A stretch of DNA of 64,000 nucleotides from Eupeodes corollae (Eukaryota > Arthropoda > Insecta > Diptera > Syrphidae), in NCBI RefSeq assembly GCF_945859685.1, contig NC_079147.1, positions 67,486,946-67,550,945 on the forward strand, read 5' to 3'. Both the position numbers and the translations under genes were made by a program. Of the stretch, positions 11,501 to 21,538 are shown piece after piece. Every line of letters starts with the position of its first letter. The first letter of the stretch is position 1. Below the pieces are notes generated by a model that saw only the letters and a program-made list of their open reading frames with translations, made no database searches and was not told the origin of the DNA.

Positions 11501-12787
11501 TTATGCAAAGCGAATCCGTATATATATATGCATAGGCATATATTTGCTATACGCGTATATAAAGCGTGTGTGTTAAACCTCGAAGCGTATACGTAGCTTT
11601 ACTCTTCAATGTCAAACCAATTTTGGGCCTGAATTACACACTGGCTGGTCCACTGTGCCTCAACGACGTCGACACACGTGGCCTTGGAAAGACTTGCACC
11701 AGCCAGCAAATGTGTAACGCACTCTTTTTTTTATGTTCTCCTAGTAATATAAATAAAGCTTAGGATTTGACCAAAATAAAAAAAAATCGAATTAGATTTA
11801 CCTGATCAAGATTTTGACGTAACCTCGTCGGACCTTATTATGGTACGTTTGTAATTAGGTGGGATGATGATCGGTAGGAATATGGTAGGAATTAGTAGTG
11901 GAATCCACGTGGTTTTGGGTATGGATTTCCCTACCTAAAATCTTTGGCTTTTAGGCACCTTGAAAGAGCCTACTTCTTTTGATCCCCAGTCACTAGTTTT
12001 GCACGCTTCCTTAGAACCTTGGAGCTAGACAGTGTGGCTTCGTTATAGACTCGGACTTGGATTAAAAATTCAGTTTGTGACTATGGATTGTAGCTTTTGC
12101 ACTTACAGTACTTTTATAGCTAATGTATAATTTATGATAAAAAAAATTATAAGCTTAGGCTTATAAAAAAAAACAAGAAAAAACACAATTTGTCATATTT
12201 GCTTTTATAAAAGCACTTACTGTGGTCACTGGCGAAATTCTTGTAGCTTGCGAAGCTCGAATTAATTGTCGCTTCAAGGCGATTAAATTGTTTTAATTAA
12301 CTTAAAACACTTGTATTTAAAAAGCGAATTCTCTCTCTGGCTTCTATGGCTGCAAATCTCTGATCTTGTCAGGTTGGAGGTTTTGATCAAAAAGGAAGCT
12401 TGAGCGCCATTTCGCTGTGAGGTAGGTCAGTTGGTACGACGAGAGAATGGAACAATGAATCGATAACACAAAATCGATACATAAATTGAACGAATATTCA
12501 TCGGCGGCTGTGTTGATATCATAAATGTAAGGCATAGTGTTAAGTCAAAGAGATTTATATTAAAGAAAAAAAAAATTGTTCTAAAGGTAGTGTCCCATAC
12601 ACTCTGTATTTGACAGTACGGCCGAAATTGGGCTTGAGGGTATACTGATGAGCATTCCTAGAAGCGCGAGTATTATACGTTTGAACTGTTTAAGCGGAGG
12701 AATGCAACTGGCTTATTCACTAGAGCATGAGCCGTTAAAATAACTGTAAAAAAGGGAGAGACAAGACAACTTACGACGATGTTCAAG
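11501..12787. other. Unassigned DNA up to the first gap
   Basis: Contains a (TA)n-like stretch near 11520, A-runs at 11780 and 12130-12190, and no supported gene. Short open stretches at 11566-11763 and 12535-12344 show no motif. Confidence 0.3.
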
Positions 12788-12987
12788 NNNNNNNNNNNNN
12801 NNNNNNNNNNNNNNNNNNNNNNNNNNNNNNNNNNNNNNNNNNNNNNNNNNNNNNNNNNNNNNNNNNNNNNNNNNNNNNNNNNNNNNNNNNNNNNNNNNNN
12901 NNNNNNNNNNNNNNNNNNNNNNNNNNNNNNNNNNNNNNNNNNNNNNNNNNNNNNNNNNNNNNNNNNNNNNNNNNNNNNNNNNNNNNN
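12788..12987. other. Assembly gap (200 N)
   Basis: Exactly 200 N, a fixed-size scaffold gap of unknown true length. It marks the left end of the contig that duplicates 51.9-61.5 kb. Confidence 0.99.
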
Positions 12988-13394
12988 GTAGAATTATTTA
13001 AAAGCTATACACAATCTTAAGTATACTCTACACTTTCTCCAAGACTGTTAAGGATCGTTTATTTAATTAATAATAATTACAAAAAAGAGAATGGTGCTCA
13101 TACCAGGAGTCGACCCAGATAAGTTCAGTGTCTCCACCCATTCCAACACGAAAAAACTTTTAACAGTTGGTAGAGAAAACAAAACTTAATGTTAGTTGGT
13201 CTAATGAAATATTGCAAAACAAACAAAAAAATCGAAATTATTTTCAAGGACAAATCTATGTGAGAGAGAGTATCGAAAAACCTACAATTACATGCAACAT
13301 AAATATTAAAAATATTTCAAAATAGTTGGATTTTAAAAAGATACAATTTTAAATAACACACCTATTTTCAAAAATTATGAAATTGAATTGACAA
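12988..13394 (+). repeat. Duplicated block, part A, copy 1
   Basis: Collinear match to 51909-52320, roughly nine bases in ten by eye, including AAAAGCTATACACAATC, CATTCCAACACGAAAAAA and AGTTGGTAGAGAAAAC. Small indels differ between copies. The longest open stretch in the other copy (52106-52315) is not preserved here, so it is probably non-coding. Confidence 0.85.
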
Positions 13395-13819
13395 ATCTAT
13401 AGAGTTTGGTCAAAACAACAAATGTCACTCAAAAATTATCGTTTTGAGATAAATTCGTTTCAAAGTTAAAATAATTCCTCCGAATCGAGTTTTATTAAAT
13501 AAATATTTTTTTGGATGCAATTTTGTTTCAAATAATAATATTTACACGAATAAAATAAAAAATAATAATATTTAAGCTTGTTTATATATTTATAGTGAGA
13601 TATGTCGTTTTGCCCAAACTGGTTTGCGTTCAAGGAAAAGATTATTTTGAGTTGTGTCTTTAATACCAATATTGAAATAAGATTTAAACAACGTTAATTT
13701 TTAGGAAATTTATTTATTTTACTTTAACAAAATACAATTAGTAAAAACTAAATAAAAACATTATAAAAATTCATTATTAAAAAAAAGAACGAGTAAGAAA
13801 TTAAAAGTTTGTTTTAATA

Positions 13820-15780
13820 TTAATCTACATCGGATGAATCGGATAAATCCTGATCTACATCCTGTTTTCGCTTTTCTGATTTCAAGGCTTTATAAAAATC
13901 GTATGTAAATTGTTGTAATTAATGGCAGTAGAGATATTATGTCATTATTTTTTTCTTCCGACATCGGTGGTGTTATTACGTTTTCCCAATCAAATTTTGT
14001 TGAGTTTTTACCCCTTCGTTTGAAATTTACACATCGAAAAACTGTTTCTTCATGCAGTGTTGTTTTGAAAAAGGCTTTTCTCGGGATCTGATTTCAAATA
14101 ACGCAACCATTTGATGGTTTGAAAACCAAACATGTTTCCATCTTCATATTTCTTTCGGACGACGAAGCCCGCACTCGCTTGCAATAAACTTGAAAAATTC
14201 CAAACTACCTGTGGCTTTAATTCATGTTCCACAAATTTTTGTTTTTTCCCACATGATTTAACAAGTTGGTACCAGTCATGGGGGTATTAGATTTCAGAAT
14301 TTGAATATTTCTTCTTCTTTTCTATCACAGAATGGTCGATATCACACTCCATATGTGTATGGCCAGGAATTAAAAATTTATGTTCCACTGTCTCTATGTC
14401 GATTTTGGGTATTTGCATTGATAGCAAAAACATGGCCAAAACAATCGTGTTTTTGTTTTGGCCGACACAGGTATCGGAATAAAACTTCACCCATTTGATA
14501 GAACTTAGAAGGGTTTTCAAGTGCAGAAAAATGCATGAAGCGATTTCATTTGCCCTCTCCCAGCTATTCCTTCATGCCACATATAATTTTTCGAAGACCC
14601 ATCTGGTAAATCATCCATAGTCAAATTAAATCTCCAAAGTTGCCTCTTGTAAAATGCAACTGATGTGGACAGAAATTGCTGGAGATCGAAAACAAAACAA
14701 GCTTTGGCGCTATCTTCTTGGGCTTCAAGCTTGTCTTTTTTTTTGCATTGTATGCCATGTCTGCCTCCTCATGATGTTTGTCCAATATTATTTTAATTTG
14801 CTCCAAATCATCACTTTTTTCTTCGGTTGCAATCTTTATCTTCATCTGTAAAGAATCACAAGTGTTCTGTTTTGGTCTTTTAAACGTTAACTTCATTTTA
14901 TGAAATTCTCTTTCATAAGTGGTTCTTGAAACATGCTTTTCTTGTCCCGTGGCTTGGTATAATTCAAACATGTTTTGTCACTGATAAGTTTGCTGGCAAA
15001 ATACGATGGTCGTTTGTCTTTCTCGTATAAAGGCTCTCATAAGATCGAAAAGATTGAATGTGCTGTTTAACTGATCGAATTACAAAATCAGACGTCTTAA
15101 GTTTTTTTTGCAAGACTGTTCTTATGAAAGAATCTGTCTCATCCAGAATGTCCTTAAAGCATTTTTTACAAACCTTTTGTCGTGTTCCATTTATTTCGAA
15201 AAAGTAGTAACACAACACGATTCTGTTTTTTAGGTTAGAGGAAAATGTTAGCCGGTGATATTTTGGATCTTCGTGGCATATTAAGTTTCCAACAAAACTT
15301 GCCCTTGCATCCCGAGAGCCAAGTGACCAATAAGCATCAAAGATATTTTTTTGTACATCGGGTTTCAAAATCTTAAAACAATCGTTTCGACAGCTTGTCA
15401 AGTTTTTTGATGCTCAACAACGCTTAGCTACAATTTTGGCAGTTTTGTTCGATTTACCTGCATTACGACTTTGTTTCCTTTGTCGACGAAGAGATCGTTT
15501 CCAGGGCTTAGATTCTGCCGCAGTAGATTCTGCCTCAGTAGATTCTGCTGGATTATGTTAATCGAAGGGGTCCAAAACTGGGTCCGATTCGGGGAGAAAA
15601 CTTGGATCTGAGTGGCTGTCATTAGAAAAATTAAGTAACTCCAGTAATTGTGGTTCTAATCTGGCGCCGAGGATGAATCTTTAAAAAAAAATATTGTGTT
15701 TCGCTTTTTTTTTTAATTTTTTTCAATCTTCTTGTCTTACCTGTAAACGACATTTCTTTGTTTTCATTTTCATCTTTTCT
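13820..15780 (-). pseudogene. Transposase with SDTCVGQNKN motif, frameshifted, probably two exons
   Basis: Minus-strand remnant of an insect DDE-type transposase family that I recognise by motif but cannot name surely (Sola- or IS3EU-like families are candidates). Putative exon 1 (about 15780-15742) ends in a textbook donor, CAG|GTAAGA, and an acceptor TTTAAAG precedes the next exon near 15680. The main exon reads an acidic N-terminus (LEPQLLELLNFSND), an Ala/Glu/Ser repeat, a basic stretch, a Cys/His region (SCRNDC, FDAYWSLGSRDAR, VCKKCFKDILDET), FHKMKLTFKRPKQNTC, the motif FYSDTCVGQNKN (about 14475), PGHTHMECDIDH (about 14365) and a C-terminus ending LSDSSDVD at 13822. At least three frameshifts and a stop; not functional. 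Confidence 0.7.
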
Positions 15781-15794
15781 TGGATTGTTTTTAA

Positions 15795-16053
15795 GTCATA
15801 CCAGAGGTCTTGGGTTTGGTCCCTGCCTGTGCCATCTAAAGTCCTTTCACGGGTACTGCCTCTTGCGAGGAATTGACAAATTCTCCAAGAGTAACTCTTG
15901 TCATGAAAAAGTGCTTTCTCAAATAAGCCGTTCGGATTCGACATATAAACGGTAGGTCCTCTCCATTCCTGACAACATTACTCACACACAGGAATGGTTG
16001 AGAGTTGTAAGACACTAGGCCCTAGTTCTCAACGGACTGTTTCGCCACCCAAT
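15795..16053 (+). mobile_element. tRNA-derived SINE, 5' truncated
   Basis: SINE copy lacking box A; it starts in the box B region (GGGTTTGGTCCCTGCC) and continues with the shared body (CTTGCGAGGAATTGACAAAT, GGAATGGTTGAGAGTT) to CGGACTGTTTCGCCACCC. It is nested in the DNA transposon upstream of its putative first exon, where a promoter would lie. Confidence 0.8.
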
Positions 16054-16171
16054 TTATTTTTTTATGTTGTTAAGACCAAACGAAAATAGATTTTTTTTTA
16101 AAATACTTGTGCATACTTAACTCATTTTCGAAAAAAATTGACTTATGCTGTTTTGACCAGATTCCATAGAT

Positions 16172-16792
16172 ATAATTTGTATTTTTTTGTTCAATATCGA
16201 TTGAAAATGCGAATCGGAAACATACAAATTTTGTCAATGATGTTTTTTTTTTTTTGAGTGTACTCGTAAGTGTCAATTCAATTTAATTTTCTCAAGAACA
16301 AGAAGACATAAATCATCTAGTTTTCAGTTTTTGATCAAAAATAAATAAGAACAATAAATTCCCAAATAAAAACAATAGTAGATGATGTTGAAGAATTGAC
16401 AAATTACACTTTAAACCTTTTTTAAACTTTTGTTATTCGAATTTTGATTTTTAGAGCTTCCAAGATTCCAAGAGCTACAAAAAAACATCGATTATCCATA
16501 TTATCGTCAAAATCGTCATCTTGACTTCATAAATCATCATAATACTATCATCGGACGGTAATATCATCTTAACTCTCCTCACTATCCCATATGTTAGTAT
16601 GTGTACCTATTTGGGTACAGAAAATTGAACAAGTTAACGGTTGAACCACAGCCTCACTCAAATTTTTATGTTTAGAATGGATTTCAAAGCATTTTAAACA
16701 GCACCATTTTATGGAAGATGGTTCGAAAATCCAAATCTTGCAATGAAATCGAAAAAGATAAACGCAATGCAGTATTTTATATTAAATTGGGT
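16172..16792 (+). repeat. Duplicated block, parts B and C flank, copy 1
   Basis: Matches 52335-52420 and then 55050-55390: ACATACAAATTT, a poly-T run before GAGTGTA, TTTTCTCAAGAAC, AATAAGAACAATAAA. In the other copy these halves are separated by about 2.6 kb of inserted DNA. No genes. Confidence 0.75.
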
Positions 16793-17082
16793 GGCGCAAT
16801 AGTCCGTTTGAGAGCTAGGGCTTAGCGACTGAGAACTCTCAACCATTCCTCTGTACGAGTACTGTTGTCAGGGATGAGAGCGACCTACAGTTTTAAGCCG
16901 AATCCGAACGGCAAATTTGGGAAAGCACTTTTCATGACAAGAATTACTCTTGGAGATTTTTTCAATTCCTCGCAAGAGTCAATACCCGTGAAAAAAACTT
17001 TAGATGGCTAGGCAGGGATCGAACCGAAGACCTCTCGCATGACAGTCCAACGCACTAACCATCATGCCACGGGTACTATTTG
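16793..17082 (-). mobile_element. tRNA-derived SINE, essentially full length
   Basis: Best SINE copy in the window. On the minus strand the head GTGGCATGATGGTTAGTGC (box A) and GGTTCGATCCC (box B) form a tRNA-like Pol III promoter at 17082-17020, followed by a tRNA-unrelated body of about 220 bp ending at the GTGGCG/CACCC block near 16795. Its head abuts the piggyBac-like segment, and the same junction exists at 55570. Confidence 0.9.
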
Positions 17083-17980
17083 ACATTGCAATTATACGAG
17101 GACGAAGTTTGATTGTCTGAGATAAGGGCCTCCATACGTAGGGAATCCAAAACTCATCCACTATGGTCCGAAAGTTGTGTCGACAAGACAATGTACTATT
17201 AAAACTTTTTTGAGCTAAAGACGAAATATGAAAGCTGTTTTGGAAAATAAATCTCCTTTGGATATTTTTGAAAGTCTTTTCGATAATGATGTCATGGAAC
17301 TAATTTTGGATCAGAGTCGTCTTAACGCTTCACAACATAATGACCACAACAAAGAAAAACTAGAAATCTTTATTGGTATTTTGTAAAACAGTGGTTTCCA
17401 CTCAATGCAAATGGAATCTATGTATATTGGAAATTGGATGAAGGTACGCGAACGGCATTAGTAGCCAACAAAATGTAGCGAAATCGTTTTTTTGAAATAA
17501 AAAAATATATCCATGTTGCGGATAACTATCATTTGGCTCCCAAGAAATAAAAATGGCAAAACTTAGGCCGCTGATGAAAAATGCCAGCAGTCGGTTTTAT
17601 GAACTAAAAGCTATCCATTGATAAAGCCATGATAAGGTATTTTAGACACCACTCGTCGAAGCAGTTTCTAAAATTGGATGCTTACAAGTAGTTGTGGCTA
17701 CTTGTTTAGCTTTGACACGTATTGTGGTGCAAAAAATGTGAAAGCAGAAATAAGTTACATGTCACTGGGATCGAGAGTTGTACTTGAACTGTTAGAAGCA
17801 ATCCCATACCCTTCTGATCATTTTATTTGTTTTAATAGCATATTTACGTCTCATGAGCTTTTGCGGTCATTGAGAGCCAAGGGATTCAGAGCTACTGGCA
17901 CAGCAAGGGCAACCAGAACAAAAAAAGAGGCTAAGATGCCTTTTTATGAAAAAACGGACTGTTGGATTTTTATATAAAAA
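17083..17980 (+). pseudogene. piggyBac-like transposase remnant, copy 1
   Basis: Plus strand. From 17228 it reads MKAVLENKSPLDIFESLF, then NDHNKEKLEIFIGIL, a stop, SGFHSMQM, then in other frames a short catalytic-region trace near 17610-17660. At 17690-17930 it reads GYLFSFDTYCG, LGSRVVLELLEAIPYPSDH, FTSHELLRSLR and ATGTARATR. These are the DDE_Tnp_1_7 (piggyBac) blocks. Much of the catalytic core between SIDKAM and GYL is compressed or lost, with stops and frameshifts. The copy at 55672-56392 carries the same core lesion, so the decay predates the duplication. TTAA-flanked ends were not identified. Confidence 0.8.
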
Positions 17981-17984
17981 TTAC

Positions 17985-18300
17985 TGAATATGAAAACAAT
18001 ATTTTCTGTGAAATAAAATAAGTTTGAAGCCAATTTTTGAAAAGCTATTTGAGTCGAAAGTAAATTTTTACCAAGTTTTAGTGTTGTTTGTTTTCTTAGA
18101 GTTTTATATTTTGTAAAAAAAACTGTCAATTCGATTTCTTTCAAAATTTATCAAATGTTGAAAAAAATATTTCTTATAAGTTAAAATTAGTTTGAAGCCA
18201 ATATTTAAAATTTTTGAAAAGATATTTGAGTCGAAAATCAATTTTTACCAAATTTGGTTACATTTTTTTTAGGTTTGTAACGGAAGAAGGATCTACTTCG
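17985..18300 (+). repeat. AT-rich monomers (two tandem units)
   Basis: Two similar units begin near 18014 and 18180: AGTTTGAAGCCAAT, then ATTTGAGTCGAAA and AATTTTTACCAA. The same monomer occurs in both orientations at 38790-40170. Non-coding. Confidence 0.65.
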
Positions 18301-18344
18301 TCTATGACTATACAAAAAAAACTTACTTCCCAATGTTCATTCAG

Positions 18345-19300
18345 AACCACAGGATTCTCTGACGACACTAGGGTTACGAAGTAGAGTGTCCAATCGGCGG
18401 AATAAGCGCAGGCATGCTTGCGATGGGCAAAGGGCTAACTCGTCGGTGGGGTCGGATCTTGTACTCGCCACTGGACTGCCGTAACTATTTTCATGCCTAT
18501 TTTAAATACACTACTACTACTACTTGGGCTCTTTAATTGTCAATTAATGTATAAATGCATCTCTCTTTCTTCTTTTTAGGTGTTTTTGTTTCCTAAGTGT
18601 ACCCTCCCACAGTTTATTCCCTACTGAATAAACGCCATGGTTACCGCACCACTTAATTTGCTTGACTCGCGATAACCCCTAAATTGAGTTTGACTAACAG
18701 GCCTACTGCCCTCTCATATACCCTTCGTTGACGCTTCTTAATTCAATCACTTTCCCTTAAGATATCAAATTTTACTTTCTCATACTGAGGCACCAAATAG
18801 CTACGGAAAATAGATAGGTTTTAAGCTGGTATTCATTATTTATGTTTTTTATGTAAGCTCTCTCAGTACGGAAAGTCAACAACTTACTACTCATTTGAAT
18901 CTCACTTTTGGTTTAAGTCACTCTTATCTTATCTCTAATAAAAAAAATAGTTAATCTCTCACGCTCCCTAATTTTTTTTTAAACAATGTTATTATTTTAC
19001 TCCCGAATTTAAATTTTCTTCATTAAATGGTTCGAATTTCAAATTGATGAGATTTAAGATCTTACATACTATCACAGAGACAATTTAAGGTATATCACAA
19101 AAGAAAGTTTTCTTCAATGCAGAGCCGGGTTTAAAGATGACGTTTGATGTACAGGCAGGGATAAATCGTTTGCCGATCAATTGCTTGTTCTTTTGATAAG
19201 TTCTTTAATTTATTGTTGTAGTTAGGTATCAGGTATAGTTGATGATGTGGCGTTGTTGGATCGATCGGTAGGAGAAGCCATAACGTGTGGGATGCTGAGG
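18345..19300 (+). repeat. Unclassified dispersed repeat, copy 2
   Basis: Diverged relative of 9930-11500, sharing ACCACAGGAT, GTCCAATCGGC, AACTCGTCGG, CGCCACTGGAC and CGATAACCCCTAAA in order. It lies in a stretch absent from the duplicate near 56.4-56.8 kb, so it was inserted, or lost from the other copy, together with the LINE that follows. Confidence 0.45.
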
Positions 19301-19639
19301 TGGTTTGCTGCTCGTTGTCTTTACCTTGGTTTTGGGGCTTACGCCACAGGCTGACGATCGAAAAGACCGCTCGAACTACATGGAGGTAGGTGCTCCGTTG
19401 GCCTTGTATAGTATGCGGAATTTTTCGAGCGTGATCGAAATATACAACGCCTTAAAGTATGCCAAGGTAGATTGGATAGCTAAGCAGTGTGCGATCTCAG
19501 CACGTGGTTCGCTCAAAGATCACTCGTTCGAGCTTTTAGGTACGGCGATCCCACTTAAGTGGTATGACTGTACCAAAAAAAAAAGAATACGATGGTTTGT
19601 TACCACTCTCATTTTAATATAAAAACTACGCTTCAAATT
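19301..19639. other. Unassigned segment with an open frame
   Basis: A 105-codon plus-strand open frame (19305-19622) with a hydrophobic start (LLVVFTLVLGL) matches no family I know. GC content is higher than in its neighbours, and the 3' half contains an A-run. It could be LINE 5' UTR or an LTR piece. I would not annotate a gene. Confidence 0.25.
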
Positions 19640-19748
19640 GATGAGTCCTGTGCGTTTTTGGCAGGATGGTGGTTAGCTAAGGTTGAGTTGGATCGCTGAA
19701 TTGTTGTAACTCCTCAATAGTGCAACGTTCGGAAACCCAATTTAATCA

Positions 19749-19948
19749 TAGTTTAGAAGTTCCTAATTTCAGTGGTGGTGTGAGCGTACTAGTACGAAAA
19801 CCGTGCCGAAGAATGAAAGGCTGGGGGATAAACCAGCCGTTAACGAGCTCTTTCGGATGCTGTGGCAAGGTCCGTCATACTTCTGCCTTATCCCGGCAAG
19901 CGGCTCTGCCGGGGCTGACCGTTTTTACGCTTTACTCGTGGGAACAAA
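19749..19948 (+). promoter_or_regulatory. Family A 5' UTR with conserved hairpins
   Basis: Strongly similar to 62317-62525 (TCAGTGGTGGTGTGAGCG, CGTGCCGAAGAATGAAAGG, CTCGTGGGA), although the ORF1 N-termini that follow are unrelated. Two stems: GGCTGG/CCAGCC at 19819-19824 and 19833-19838, and CCCGGCA/TGCCGGG at 19892-19898 and 19907-19913. An internal Pol II promoter is expected in LINEs of this type; the hairpin role is inference. Confidence 0.55.
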
Positions 19949-21538
19949 ATGAAACATTTTAAGAACAAACGAACAAACAAAACAATAATCAAACAAAAAA
20001 ATCGTACCAAGGCTGCCAATGCGGTCACATCACCTGAAAAGGCTGTCGAGCCAAATCAGGTGTGTGAACGTGTTGTCAACCCTGTGGTTGCTACTAGTGG
20101 CGAGAGTCCTTCTCCCTCTACTAACCGCAACCTTTACTTGAAGGAATTGCCCGTCAGTGGGACAGCTGTGACGCTCGGCAGTACCAAGGGCGGCAATTCC
20201 ACACCCCACCTCTTCCCCGCTCCTGCTAGGACGACGCAAACGATACCAAGAAGGGACACCCCATCCGGAGAGACAAAATCTGCGACATGTGGAATTGACT
20301 CGAAGGGTGAGGACACACCCGGATTGGTATCGGTAGCGATTAAATCTGGAGGTGGACCCACATCTGTGACACACGGTTATAGCTCTGCGCCGGCCAAAAA
20401 GAAGTCCAAGAAGTCACAGGCCAATCGAGACCAACGCAATGCCGAAAGGATTCTAGCCGCAGTCGGTGGCATACCGGCGGCGGAAAGAACCCCAGAGCAA
20501 ACGCGTAAACTCTAGTGGGCTAGTGGCTTTCTTAGCAAAAAAGCTAAACCGACCTGCGGCGACTCAACGTCAAAGCGAGATAGGTCTTTCGAGGGTGACA
20601 AGCCCGAACCAAAAAGGCAGAAGGTGCTTTCCAACAGCACAACAGCCGTCAACAAAGATCTCTAATTCAGCGACGCGCTCAAAGGTAAGATCATTGCCGT
20701 GGTCATTGACAGGAGTGATGTGGATGGTAACATCTCCCATGATCATTGGGCAGAGGTCAAGGCTCACCTCGGTTTCAGATTTTTATCTGTTATCGAGGAA
20801 AATCCGGGGCCTCTCCCAGGCACAGCCGATGTAGGATGGTACCAAAATCGTATCAAACTCATCGCCTGTGGTGATCAGAGATCTTTCAATCTATACAGGG
20901 CTGCTTTCAATGGCTTGCCAGAAGTCTGGCCGGGTGCCAAGCTCGAGGTTGTTGCAAGGGAGAATATTCCTTGCCGGCCAAGAGCACGTATAATGGTCCC
21001 GGCTTTTCACAACTGTCCAGACATGATCATGAAACTGATCAAAACAAGTAATCCGGACCTGCCTACTCACGACTGGAAAGTACCAAAGGAGAAGGAGACA
21101 GTGGGTCACTATAGATCGGCTCTCGTGTTGATCAATAGGGAATCACTGGCTCCACTGTCCACGACCAAAGGTGTGATTAGGTATGGTTTCGATGAAATCA
21201 TGATGCGTATATACAAAAAAGATGAAGATACGCTAAACACGCCCAACACAGAAGCCTCTTCAGCGGATGGAAGCGATTCATTGGCAACGAAAATGGAGGT
21301 CGATGCAACACCAAAAGTGGAACCATCGACATCCACTGCCCCAAATAAGCCATCAGACGTGGAGGCTAAAACTAAAGTCGACAGTAACTCCGACATGGAG
21401 ACTGAAGACGCCACCTTAGGCATCACCCAGAGTGAGGAAGACCTGCTTAGGTCCTCCTCAGACGAGGAAAACGCCCACAAAACAGTGGTGGAGGTTGATC
21501 TGACTAATAGTAGCAATGCTGCGATTAGTACAGATTAA
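19949..21538 (+). pseudogene. Family A LINE ORF1, two in-frame stops
   Basis: 530 codons in one frame from the first ATG after the 5' UTR, interrupted only by TAG at 20513-20515 and TAA at 20663-20665. The N-terminus is basic (HFKNKRTNK), then Ser/Thr/Pro-rich to about residue 140, a basic patch (PAKKKSKKSQANRDQ), and from about residue 250 a DUF4780-like core: VVIDRSDVDGN, NRIKLIACGDQRSFNLY, LEVVARENIPCRPRARI, LPTHDWKVP, YRSALVLINRESLAPL, IRYGFDEIMMRIYKKDE. The tail is acidic (SDMETED, SEEDLLRSSSDEEN). No CCHC zinc knuckles seen. Its last 23 bases overlap the ORF2 start, suggesting reinitiation. The class binds element RNA. Two stops imply recent death. Confidence 0.8.

Larger units (their letters stand above)
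13395..16171 (-). mobile_element. DNA transposon with inverted ends and a broken transposase
   Basis: About 2.8 kb bounded by imperfect 23-bp terminal inverted repeats at 13395-13417 and 16149-16171 (shared core GGTCAAAACA; about 20 of 23 positions match). The duplicate at 52320-52335 lacks it: there GAAATTTAATTAACATTAT runs straight into the sequence found here after 16171, so the insertion is supported by an empty site. Inside are a minus-strand transposase remnant (13820-15780) and a nested truncated SINE (15795-16053). The target duplication is unclear. Confidence 0.75.

Noticed and set aside
12779..12991. Open frame across the N run
   Set aside because: Artefact of translating N.
17020..17082. 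tRNA gene on the minus strand
   Set aside because: Box A and B are present but the acceptor stem and anticodon arm do not close, and a SINE body follows.
19305..19622. 105-codon frame with a hydrophobic start, possible secreted protein
   Set aside because: No motif, no support from a second copy, and it lies between repeats just upstream of a LINE.
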